A stretch of DNA of 64,000 nt, from positions 248,001 to 312,000 of the forward strand of contig JAFZWP010000013.1 in assembly GCA_017617065.1 (NCBI GenBank), given 5' to 3'. Source of the stretch: Bacilli bacterium (GTDB taxonomy: Bacteria > Bacillota_I > Bacilli_A > ML615J-28 > CAG-698). The notes below the pieces were generated by a model. The model had not been told where the DNA came from and did not search any database. It was given only the letters and a program-made list of their open reading frames with translations. Both the position numbers and the translations under genes were made by a program. This document shows, piece by piece, positions 35,938 through 43,860 of this stretch; positions within the stretch are counted from its first letter, which is position 1; each line of letters begins with the position of its first letter.

Positions 35938-37206
35938 TTACGCTAATCCTTTAGGTAGATTGTTACCTTTATCGCGTTGATATTTAAAATATAATTCTTC
36001 AGTTGCTAGGGCCATCTTAGTTACATTAAATTTACCAGTTGGATAAATATACCAAGTATCATTAATTGTATTTAGATCAATACAATCTCCATGCTTGAAT
36101 AAGTATTGATATTCAATATGGACAGAGTATTGTGTTCTAGCATCTATTTCCATATTGAATTCATCACCATCTACATCTATTCCTTTTACTCTAAATCCAT
36201 TCATATCATGAATTAGCGTACCTTTTCCTAAATGGATGAATTTATTTTTTGGTAGGCTATCAACACTTACTTCTAGTTCACCACTAGAATATGTACCTTT
36301 TTCTACTTCTTCAGCTACACATTTTCTTTCCCATTCATACCAATCAGGAATATGAGTAAATTTATCTTCTCCATTAATACGTTTTAATTCACCCAAGGTA
36401 GTCATTTCCCATTTAGCGCCACAGTTTTTACATTCTAAAATAGTATCATGTGAATCCATTGAGTGTTCTTCCCCACAAGCAGGACATTTGTATAATACTC
36501 TATGCAATCCTTTAGCACGATTAGGATCATCAATGATGATACCTTTTTCTTTTTGCCATTTGAAATCATCATATTGGAATTCATCCACAATTCGCTTATT
36601 AATCTCATCAACTGATAAATCATTAACTTCTTGTTCTGTTAATAAAAGTTTATATGTAGCTTCCGTTCCAACCACACCCCTATCATGTGATGTATCCCAA
36701 AATGGTGAATTAACATGATGGCCATGACAAATTAAAGTAACTACAGGAACTTTTAAAAACTTAGCTAACTTTGCAAGGGAAGCAGGTAATACTGCTGTAG
36801 TTCCACATAAAGAATATCTAGCTTCTGGATATAATGCCACAACATTTCCCATGTTAATAGCTTTCTTTAAGTTTTTAATTAATACTAAATCATTAGTGAA
36901 TTTTCTTTTACAAATGCAGCCTACATCTCTAAGTAACCATTCTCTATTTAAATATCCATCAATTGCTACTACATAATTAGCTTCATTTTTGCCAAGTACA
37001 TATTCAGCTACTGAAAAATCAAAAAAGGCATTATGATTACAAAGTAGTAAAAATGGTGCTTTTAAGTCTTGCGTATTAACATAAGTAATAACTGGTTTAT
37101 GTTTTTTAATATTCCCATTTATAAGTAGTGGAATAAGTGGTTTTAAAAACCACTTTACTTTCCTTGGTGGAATAGACATATCAAATCTTTTAAATTCTTT
37201 TTTCAT
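35938..37206 (-). CDS. PlsC-like acyltransferase with zinc ribbon and C-terminal domain
   Basis: The 422-residue protein has an acyltransferase domain (about 35-200) with the intact H-x4-D motif CNHNAFFD (His58, Asp63) and YPEAR (127-131) in place of the usual F-P-E-G-T-R. A zinc ribbon follows (about 234-261, CPACGEEH ... CKNCGAKW) and then a roughly 150-residue C-terminal domain. It should transfer acyl groups to a lysophospholipid or glycolipid; the zinc ribbon is not part of ordinary PlsC. A degenerate paralogue lies at 34256. A second PlsC is fused to a glycosyltransferase at 59.9 kb. Confidence 0.8.
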   Translation of the reverse strand: MKKEFKRFDMSIPPRKVKWFLKPLIPLLINGNIKKHKPVITYVNTQDLKAPFLLLCNHNAFFDFSVAEYVLGKNEANYVVAIDGYLNREWLLRDVGCICKRKFTNDLVLIKNLKKAINMGNVVALYPEARYSLCGTTAVLPASLAKLAKFLKVPVVTLICHGHHVNSPFWDTSHDRGVVGTEATYKLLLTEQEVNDLSVDEINKRIVDEFQYDDFKWQKEKGIIIDDPNRAKGLHRVLYKCPACGEEHSMDSHDTILECKNCGAKWEMTTLGELKRINGEDKFTHIPDWYEWERKCVAEEVEKGTYSSGELEVSVDSLPKNKFIHLGKGTLIHDMNGFRVKGIDVDGDEFNMEIDARTQYSVHIEYQYLFKHGDCIDLNTINDTWYIYPTGKFNVTKMALATEELYFKYQRDKGNNLPKGLA

Positions 37207-37214
37207 AACTGCTC

Positions 37215-37631
37215 CTATTTTTTTGCATTATTAATAATGTCAATCATTTCTTTGGGAGTGACAACATAATTCCTTATTGGATAGTGCTTAATATTTCCTG
37301 TAATTAAGTAGGCATCCATTGTATTTCTTGCACTCATTACTATTTCGTAAAACACTATATCATCTTCATCAATGAAATCTTCTAAATATTGTTCCCTTTT
37401 TAAAACTATAGCATTCGCTCTGATATTATCGATTGTGTCTTTGACATCTTCTTCACTGAATCCGAATTTATTCCTAGTTAATACATCTATATATTCATTC
37501 AGTATTTCTTCATTCAAAAGTGGAACAATTATGTTACTATTTACTAGGTCTAAGATGGCCCCAGGAATTGAGTTATGCCTAAGCATAGATGATACAACAA
37601 CATTTGTGTCGATTACAGCATAATACTTCAT
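37215..37631 (-). CDS. PIN-domain toxin (putative toxin-antitoxin toxin, COG1569 type)
   Basis: The 138 residues form a PIN-domain ribonuclease with the acidic residues VIDTNVVVSS at the N-terminus, LNEEILNEY in the middle and NTMDAYLITGNIKHY near the end. PIN toxins cleave RNA in a metal-dependent way. Its start overlaps the stop of the RelB/DinJ-like antitoxin by 4 bases, the usual toxin-antitoxin layout. Confidence 0.88.
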   Translation of the reverse strand: MKYYAVIDTNVVVSSMLRHNSIPGAILDLVNSNIIVPLLNEEILNEYIDVLTRNKFGFSEEDVKDTIDNIRANAIVLKREQYLEDFIDEDDIVFYEIVMSARNTMDAYLITGNIKHYPIRNYVVTPKEMIDIINNAKK

Positions 37632-37921
37632 TTATTGATCCTTTTCCTTTCATCTCTAGCCTTTTTTATTTCTTCATTTATTTCATCTAAAGTCATTTCA
37701 GAATTACCATTATCTTCTGAGGTAGTACGCATTCTATCTATAGCAAGAATTGCCTTGAGTGTTGATTCATTAATCTTTGTATCAAATGGAATTCCACCAA
37801 CCAAAACAGACTTCTTAAAAAACATTCTTACCGCTGTAGAGAGATCTATTCCTAGTTCGCTATATATAGCTGTTGCCTGATTTTTCAATTCATCATCAAT
37901 TCTAACTTGTAAAACTGCCAT
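37628..37921 (-). CDS. RelB/DinJ-family antitoxin
   Basis: From the ATG at 37921 (GGAGGTG 6 bases upstream; the longer ORF begins in the operator) the 97 residues are a ribbon-helix-helix antitoxin: AVLQVRIDDELKNQATAIYSELG, split here after VRIDDELKNQA as the DNA-binding strand and helix, then LSTAVRMFF and IPFDTKI. The C-terminal third is charged and would wrap the toxin. RelB/DinJ antitoxins most often pair with RelE/YafQ toxins; here the partner is a PIN protein. Confidence 0.88.
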   Translation of the reverse strand: MAVLQVRIDDELKNQATAIYSELGIDLSTAVRMFFKKSVLVGGIPFDTKINESTLKAILAIDRMRTTSEDNGNSEMTLDEINEEIKKARDERKRINK

Positions 37922-37943
37922 TTTGCACCTCCACCATTCAATT

Positions 37944-37974
37944 ACATTATACACACATTGTATTACATTGTCAA
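37944..37974 (-). promoter_or_regulatory. Consensus promoter and phased operator repeats of the toxin-antitoxin pair
   Basis: TTGACA (37974-37969) and TATAAT (37951-37946) are 17 bases apart on the minus strand. Three ACATTRT repeats (plus strand, starting 37944, 37955, 37965) run across the promoter at 11- and 10-base steps, i.e. on one face of the helix, fitting autorepression by the RHH antitoxin. Confidence 0.7.
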
Positions 37975-37995
37975 TACGTATATTAATAAATCATA

Positions 37996-38026
37996 GAAAA
38001 AAGAGAAGAAATTATTCTTCTCTTTA
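37996..38026 (-). terminator. Terminator of the sulfoglycolysis-type operon
   Basis: A 10-bp stem (38001-38010 with 38015-38024) with an ATTA loop and a minus-strand T run overlaps the stop of the last operon gene. Confidence 0.75.
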
Positions 38027-39457
38027 TTTACCTTTTACGGCTAACTTTACACATTCATATCCACCATCATAAAATCCTTTAGCTTTAAGATCATTAATTT
38101 GATTACAAATGTGGATTAATATTTCTTTATCCGATAACAATCTATCTAACATTGTGTTGATTGATTCTTTAGTTGGGCATTCGAATGTGGAATCGCCTTT
38201 TTCTCTACCATTGATAGCTCCATATACTTCATGGCCACCAATATGTCTCATGAATAATTTTGGAATTGGATAATATGCAAGTTCACTTGGTTTGGTAATT
38301 AATAAATCAGATACAGGCATAAGTAGGTTTGTAGAATATACTGCTTCAAAAATATTCTCATTATAAATTGAATAAATACCACTTACATCTTTATCTTTAA
38401 TATCTTTTGCAAATTCTTTTAATTTACTATATTCGTTAAAGAAATTGTTTGATTTAAAGTTACCAAGTTTTTCTTGTAACTTTTCATAAACAGTTTTATG
38501 GTCCCCAAAGTTAATAAATAACGCTACCCTACCTTCTTCAATATAAGGTAGTAAATGTTTAATCATAGCAAGATACATATCAAAACCAGCGCCAGCTCCA
38601 CCAACTGTCATTAGAATACGAACTGGTTTACCATTTTGCAATCTATCGACTCTTCTAGCATTATCATTTTCTAAATCAACTAATAATTCGTGATCTACAA
38701 AACAGCCTACCATCTTTAAATCTTCTTCTGGAATTCCTTTTAATGGTTTCTTATCAAATCCATTTAACATCTTATATCCTAAATAAGCAAATGGAGTTTG
38801 AACAGTATGAATAGCTCCTTCTGATAAATGTAAGCCCATTGGCCAGTTATCAGGTATAGCATTAACTACATGAGTTAGTCCTGCATGAATGGCACCTTGA
38901 GATGGCCATACATGAGTTGCAATGTATGGGATATCTTTAGGGATATTTCTAAAGATTGGTACTAATAATTCAGAATTCTTTTGGTCTTTCGCATTATATG
39001 AAATCTTTTTAAATCCTTCTGAATTTAATGGCTCCCAAACTAATTTATTAAATAATTTAGATTTTTGACTAATGCGAGAAGCTAGAGAATACATATCATT
39101 TTGTTCACGAATCATTTTTGATCCTGTAGCATCAAATGATGCTAAATCAAGCCAATATGGTTTGTAACCTAATGCTTTAGCACAACTTGCCATAGCAATA
39201 GAAATACGATAATGGCCAAATCCCATTCTGATATTACCAACAATTAGTGCGTTATCAGCAAATTTCTCATTTGACTCACCAAATACGATATTGCTAGCGC
39301 CTAAGAAATCTAGTGTATCGATATCTTTAAAACTAATTTTATAATCAGCATTTGAATCATCACCATATTTTTTAATATATTTTTGTTTACTTTTATTAGC
39401 ACCTTTTACAACTTTAGCACTCATTTCATTGCCAAAAATAACACTACTTTTGTCCAT
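38024..39457 (-). CDS. Uncharacterised GT-B-like protein (MurG/MGDG-synthase-like)
   Basis: The 477 residues contain an N-terminal MGFGHYRISIAMASCAKALG segment, like the G-G-x-G-H loop of MurG/GT28 glycosyltransferases, and a C-terminal half with MTVGGAGAGFDMYL and LLITKPSELAYYPIPKLFM, like the nucleotide-sugar-binding half of GT-B enzymes. I do not know a characterised member. It overlaps the GH36 gene by one base and is the last gene of the TetR operon. A glycosyltransferase or phosphorylase-like role on a sugar or glycolipid is possible, but the function is unknown. Confidence 0.55.
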   Translation of the reverse strand: MDKSSVIFGNEMSAKVVKGANKSKQKYIKKYGDDSNADYKISFKDIDTLDFLGASNIVFGESNEKFADNALIVGNIRMGFGHYRISIAMASCAKALGYKPYWLDLASFDATGSKMIREQNDMYSLASRISQKSKLFNKLVWEPLNSEGFKKISYNAKDQKNSELLVPIFRNIPKDIPYIATHVWPSQGAIHAGLTHVVNAIPDNWPMGLHLSEGAIHTVQTPFAYLGYKMLNGFDKKPLKGIPEEDLKMVGCFVDHELLVDLENDNARRVDRLQNGKPVRILMTVGGAGAGFDMYLAMIKHLLPYIEEGRVALFINFGDHKTVYEKLQEKLGNFKSNNFFNEYSKLKEFAKDIKDKDVSGIYSIYNENIFEAVYSTNLLMPVSDLLITKPSELAYYPIPKLFMRHIGGHEVYGAINGREKGDSTFECPTKESINTMLDRLLSDKEILIHICNQINDLKAKGFYDGGYECVKLAVKGK

Positions 39458-41061
39458 TATTCCATAACTCCTTTTAAAGTATTGTATTTAAGGTTATAAA
39501 CTTTATCATAAAGTTTATAACTTATTAAAATATAATTACCATCTTTTTGATATGATTTATCACTACTCTTATAGAAAAGATCAAATGCTCTTTCTAATAA
39601 TGCTTTTTTATCTTCATCATAATCACTAATATTATCTGATGTCATTAATACACTACCAAATAAGCTGTTGATAGTAAGCAAAGCTTCTTTTTGCATCTTT
39701 GATAATTTAATGTTGTTATCTCTTAATAAGAAAACATCAGGATCATTTAAGAATAAATGATTATTTAGGAAACTTCTATAAATTGTATTTTGAAGAGTAA
39801 CTTTAGTAGATATTCTTTCACGATGCATATGACGCATAAACCATACATCATCAAAAATTAATGATACATCTGGGCCAATTCTTAAATATTCAAATTTTCC
39901 AGCTACATTTGATGGAATTGCACCACATCCTAATACTAATTTATCTTTTAGTACTTCTTTAATAAAGCTATAAGCAGCATCAGCCACTTCTGCTCTAGTA
40001 CGCCCTTCATATAAAGGAAGGCTAGCTGCATATAAGAAATCTAATTTGAAGAAATCAAATCCTAAATCAATAAAGTATTCTAGGCATTCTTTAATGTAGG
40101 CTAGGGCATCTGGATTATCCATATCAAGGGCATAAAAGCCACTCCAGTTGCCTCCACATTTGTAAGGAGCCCCATCTACCATCTTTAACAAATCTTTTCT
40201 TTCATTAAATAATTTAGATTTAGTTTCTGCTACAAATGGAGCTAGCCATATACCAGCTTTATAGCCTTTAGAATGAATGGATTCAACTATATCTTTTAGA
40301 CCATTTGGAAATTTAACTGGATCAATATCTTTCCAGTCCCCAACAAAAGTTTCATATCCATCATCAATTTGGAATAAATTGAATCTAGAATCTAGTCCTT
40401 CTAAATCTCTTAAGATAATCTCTTCGTTGATATTTTGATAATAATTGTACCAAGATGTATATCCAAATACTTTATCTACATTAAGTGTAGGATACGCGTT
40501 GTGAACAGCCTTAATTCCTTCTTCGATATTATTAAATTCATAATAATCAAATAGAGTAAATTCTTCACCCTTACCAAGTTTTTTATTTTCACATAAACTA
40601 AGTAAGCTTAATGATTGATTAGACTTATCAACTTCATATACTAAATAAGCATTTTTTACATTAGCGCTATAACTAAAATATTCTTTTTTACCTCTAATAT
40701 AGAAATAATCATATCCATGAAGTTTATTTTTATCATAATGATATATTAGATTATCGCCATAACGATCAAAGCCAAATGCATTATTTAAAAACTTAGGAAG
40801 TTTTGCCACATCTCTTTCTTTAAAAGAAAGATTTACTTCAGCTGTATCAGTCCATGATTGATAACCATTTAAAAACATTAAATCTTCATTATCTATTTTT
40901 TTATCTGTAGATAAGCTAGCTTTATCTAGGGAAATATCGGCTAATGCTTTAACGCTGATAGTTGTGTGATTAGCATTTTTATTAACTACTATTTCTAAAT
41001 CTTCATTTGAATTATTAGTTAATAATTGATTTGAATCTTTTAAGTAAGATAAATTAAGCAT
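39457..41061 (-). CDS. Alpha-galactosidase-like glycoside hydrolase, family GH36
   Basis: The 534 residues have a beta-sandwich N-terminal domain and a TIM barrel with QIDDGYETFVGDW, KAGIWLAPFVAE, the nucleophile region FFKLDFLYAA (Asp341) and the acid/base region RIGPDVSL (Asp398). It has no signal peptide, so it acts on imported substrate. GH36 members cleave alpha-1,6-galactosides; in this operon digalactosylglycerol from plant galactolipid is an attractive substrate besides raffinose-type sugars (inference). It overlaps the transporter gene by 8 bases. Confidence 0.85.
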   Translation of the reverse strand: MLNLSYLKDSNQLLTNNSNEDLEIVVNKNANHTTISVKALADISLDKASLSTDKKIDNEDLMFLNGYQSWTDTAEVNLSFKERDVAKLPKFLNNAFGFDRYGDNLIYHYDKNKLHGYDYFYIRGKKEYFSYSANVKNAYLVYEVDKSNQSLSLLSLCENKKLGKGEEFTLFDYYEFNNIEEGIKAVHNAYPTLNVDKVFGYTSWYNYYQNINEEIILRDLEGLDSRFNLFQIDDGYETFVGDWKDIDPVKFPNGLKDIVESIHSKGYKAGIWLAPFVAETKSKLFNERKDLLKMVDGAPYKCGGNWSGFYALDMDNPDALAYIKECLEYFIDLGFDFFKLDFLYAASLPLYEGRTRAEVADAAYSFIKEVLKDKLVLGCGAIPSNVAGKFEYLRIGPDVSLIFDDVWFMRHMHRERISTKVTLQNTIYRSFLNNHLFLNDPDVFLLRDNNIKLSKMQKEALLTINSLFGSVLMTSDNISDYDEDKKALLERAFDLFYKSSDKSYQKDGNYILISYKLYDKVYNLKYNTLKGVME

Positions 41062-42496
41062 CTTGTTCCTCTTTAGAATCTAAGGCATTTTCTTTAAAGA
41101 AGTTTTCATCTTCTTTTTTCGCAATTATACTCATGATATGTTTTTCACGGTAGAATGATAAAATAACTGCACCTAAACTGCAGAATACGATAGCAACTAT
41201 TGCTACAATCATTAGTCCAGTTGTAGATGGAACGATATCATTTGATGTTAAGTCTTGTTCTACACCCAAAATTGCTAAAGAAGTGAATGCTAACATAGCA
41301 ATACTTTGACCAAACTTCATAGCAAATGTACGTGCTGCAAAGAACATTCCTTGACGATTTTCACCAGTTGTTACTGCTTCAGCTTCAGCCACATCAGCTA
41401 CGATTGATTGAGGAATAATTCCAAGTAGTGACATTGGGAATGCAGCGATTAAAACAATTAAAATACCATAAACAATTCCAGGAAGTGGAATTACATTAAT
41501 CATTGCCGTAACTAAATAAGCAATAGCTAAACCTACAAAGCCAGCAATAACAAGTTTTTTCTTACCAAACTTCATAACAAGTTTTGTTACGAATGGATAG
41601 AAGCAAGCTGATAATGCTGTCATTGCACCCATTAAAACTGTTACCCAAATTTCATCTAAGCCCATTGATACCTTTACAAAGAAAGGAAGACCTGTTTGGA
41701 ATAAAGTTAAACCAATCCAATACATAATGTCAGAACCAACGAATTTCTTGAATTCTTTGTTTTTGAATGTAGATGTTAATGATTTAAACATATTTGAGTT
41801 AGATGGTTCTGCATCTACGAAATCTTTTTCTTTTAATAAGAATGTAGGTAGTAACATAGCAACTAGTGCTACTACTGCTAAAACGATAAATATAGCTCTA
41901 TAACTCCAAGCAAAGCTTGCTCCTGCATCACGTAAGCTACCTGCAAATAAGAATGGAAGGTATGCAAGTAATGTTCCAGCAAAGAAAGTTAGTGAAATAG
42001 CAGTTGATATAAACATTCTATCTTCTTGAGTTTTGCCAAATTCAGAAATTAAGGCATTATACGGAGTACAATACATTGTCATAAATAAATAGAATAAAAC
42101 GATGAAGATACTTACCCATAAAACATTAACCCAGCTAGTTTCAGGAACTGGTGTACAGAATAATAAAATAGTTGTTACTGCAAATGGCACTGCTGCATAT
42201 TGCATGAATGGAATTCTACGTCCACGTTTATTTCTTGATCTATCCGAAAGTGTGGCAATTAGTGGGTCAGTTACGGCATCAAACACTCTACTGAAAGCAG
42301 TAATTAAGCCAAGTACTGTTAAGAATCCTCCTATTACTAATCCTGGAGTTATATATTTTATAGCTCCTGCATCTACATCTGTAGCAGTTGGTAAGTAAAA
42401 TGTTACTAACCAAGTATTAATGATACCGCCTAAAATTGACCAACCAAGTTGACCAACAGCAAATATCCACATTTGCGCTTTTGTTAATCTTTTCAT
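41054..42496 (-). CDS. GPH-family sugar:cation symporter (MFS)
   Basis: The 480 residues form 12 predicted membrane helices. The loop after helix 2 has DAVTDPLIATLSDRSRNKRGRRIP, the glycoside-pentoside-hexuronide family signature (D-x-x-x-D-P-x-x-G/A), and PYNALISEF is typical too. E. coli YihO, the proposed sulfoquinovoside importer, belongs to the same family. With a GH31 and a GH36 downstream in one operon it should import the intact glycoside(s). It lies 21 bases after the exporter gene. Confidence 0.88.
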   Translation of the reverse strand: MKRLTKAQMWIFAVGQLGWSILGGIINTWLVTFYLPTATDVDAGAIKYITPGLVIGGFLTVLGLITAFSRVFDAVTDPLIATLSDRSRNKRGRRIPFMQYAAVPFAVTTILLFCTPVPETSWVNVLWVSIFIVLFYLFMTMYCTPYNALISEFGKTQEDRMFISTAISLTFFAGTLLAYLPFLFAGSLRDAGASFAWSYRAIFIVLAVVALVAMLLPTFLLKEKDFVDAEPSNSNMFKSLTSTFKNKEFKKFVGSDIMYWIGLTLFQTGLPFFVKVSMGLDEIWVTVLMGAMTALSACFYPFVTKLVMKFGKKKLVIAGFVGLAIAYLVTAMINVIPLPGIVYGILIVLIAAFPMSLLGIIPQSIVADVAEAEAVTTGENRQGMFFAARTFAMKFGQSIAMLAFTSLAILGVEQDLTSNDIVPSTTGLMIVAIVAIVFCSLGAVILSFYREKHIMSIIAKKEDENFFKENALDSKEEQDA

Positions 42497-42517
42497 AATA
42501 ATTCTCCTTTTCTTTTT

Positions 42518-43258
42518 TTATATTATTGCGAGTATTCCTGAAATAAACAAAAGCACATATGTTAATCTCAAAAATACTTTTTGATTAAGCTTTCCTACAA
42601 TTAATTTACCAATAATTATTGATATAAATGATACAGCTGTAATGATTAAAGTTAAGATCCACATATGGGCATTAACAAACTTACCGCCAATTAAATCAAT
42701 TCCAAATACAAATGAATTTAGGATTATCCACATAGCTGATAATGTTGCCCTAAATTCTTTTTTCTCTTTAATTCTTGTAATCGCATATATTACAACTAGT
42801 GGTCCCCCTGATGTATATAGATAATGAAGAATACCACCAATTATTAGAATTATTGCTTCAACCCAAAACGGAATATGTTTATCTTCAAAATGGAAGAATA
42901 TAAATAGTAATGATATTAAACAGATTATGCCACCATATACTTTAAACACAATATCACGATTGATATTATATTTACCAATTACTAAATTTAGGCCGTACCC
43001 TATCATTAATCCAATCCCCACAAATCCAAGTAAAACTATAAAATGGTGAAAATGGATTTCTTTATAATTTCTTATCACTACTACTAAACATACGATGATT
43101 GCTACTAGGTTTAGAATGGGTCTAGCTACATCATAACCAACTAGTCTAATTGATGCTGGCATTGCAAGCACCGTACCAGCAAAGCCAGTAATTGCTTGGA
43201 TGATGTTAGCTAACATTACGACGATTACAAATAAAATCTCAAATAATGTTAATCCCAT
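42518..43258 (-). CDS. TauE/SafE-family exporter, candidate dihydroxypropanesulfonate exporter
   Basis: The 246 residues form about eight membrane helices with the internal repeat of the TauE/SafE (DUF81) family, including ANIIQAITGFAGTVLAMPAS and GGILHYLYTSGGPLVVIYA. This family exports sulfite and organosulfonates. Sulfoglycolytic bacteria must excrete the C3 sulfonate, and the gene overlaps the DUF4867 gene by 10 bases, so export of DHPS or a related sulfonate is the likely job (inference from context). Confidence 0.88.
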   Translation of the reverse strand: MGLTLFEILFVIVVMLANIIQAITGFAGTVLAMPASIRLVGYDVARPILNLVAIIVCLVVVIRNYKEIHFHHFIVLLGFVGIGLMIGYGLNLVIGKYNINRDIVFKVYGGIICLISLLFIFFHFEDKHIPFWVEAIILIIGGILHYLYTSGGPLVVIYAITRIKEKKEFRATLSAMWIILNSFVFGIDLIGGKFVNAHMWILTLIITAVSFISIIIGKLIVGKLNQKVFLRLTYVLLFISGILAII

Positions 43259-43860
43259 TTTATCAAAGTGTTTTCTCCAACAATCCCAATGTAAGCGCCG
43301 TTTTTAGCTTGGATGGTATCCTTATGAGCATAAAGCCATTTGTTTTCTTTCCATAAACGCTTATCACTTGATGGGCTTTCTAAATCACGGTTAGTGCCAT
43401 CAGTTAAAATAACAGCACATCTGAAACCATCTTTAGATAATTTACAAGGTGAAAAATGAAATGTATATGGATTCATTACTACAGCTTCACCTTTTTTTAC
43501 TAAAAAGTGTAAGCAATCGGCTGAATCAATTACGCCATCTTTGATATCATCCTGACTAGCTAAAATTAATACTAAATCATTAGCTGCCACGTTTACTTCT
43601 GGGCAATTATGATATTCTAAACAATTAAGGTATGAATTATAACCATTGCAGTAGCCTGCTTCGATTTCTTTGCCGTTAAATACTTTATCCTTTAGAGCAA
43701 TAATCGAATCAAGTTTTTTAAATTCTTCATCATCTCTAATATATAAATTACCATCAGTTGGCATTTTAGCTTTATCTAGTAAGTATTCTACTACTTCGCT
43801 AAAATCACCATCTAGTAAATAACCATATTTATTAAATCTAGAATCTGTTACTCTTAACAT
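43249..43860 (-). CDS. DUF4867 family protein, candidate sulfoquinovose isomerase
   Basis: The 203 residues have a cupin-like beta-rich pattern with the family segment GYCNGYNSYLNCLEYHNCPE and the VVMNPYTFHFSPC strand, whose His and Glu residues could bind a metal. To my recollection the aldose-ketose isomerase of Firmicutes transaldolase-type sulfoglycolysis (SqvD/SftI) belongs to this family, which would make it the enzyme turning sulfoquinovose into 6-deoxy-6-sulfofructose; I could not verify that here. It overlaps the FucI-like gene by 23 bases and the exporter gene by 10. Confidence 0.75.
   Translation of the reverse strand: MLRVTDSRFNKYGYLLDGDFSEVVEYLLDKAKMPTDGNLYIRDDEEFKKLDSIIALKDKVFNGKEIEAGYCNGYNSYLNCLEYHNCPEVNVAANDLVLILASQDDIKDGVIDSADCLHFLVKKGEAVVMNPYTFHFSPCKLSKDGFRCAVILTDGTNRDLESPSSDKRLWKENKWLYAHKDTIQAKNGAYIGIVGENTLIKWD

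Noticed and set aside
36435-36718. ORFs on both strands within the PlsC/zinc-ribbon gene
   Set aside because: Out-of-frame shadows without start signals.
42518-43258. Exporter as a plain permease unrelated to the operon
   Set aside because: It overlaps its upstream neighbour by 10 bases in the same transcript, so it is treated as part of the pathway.
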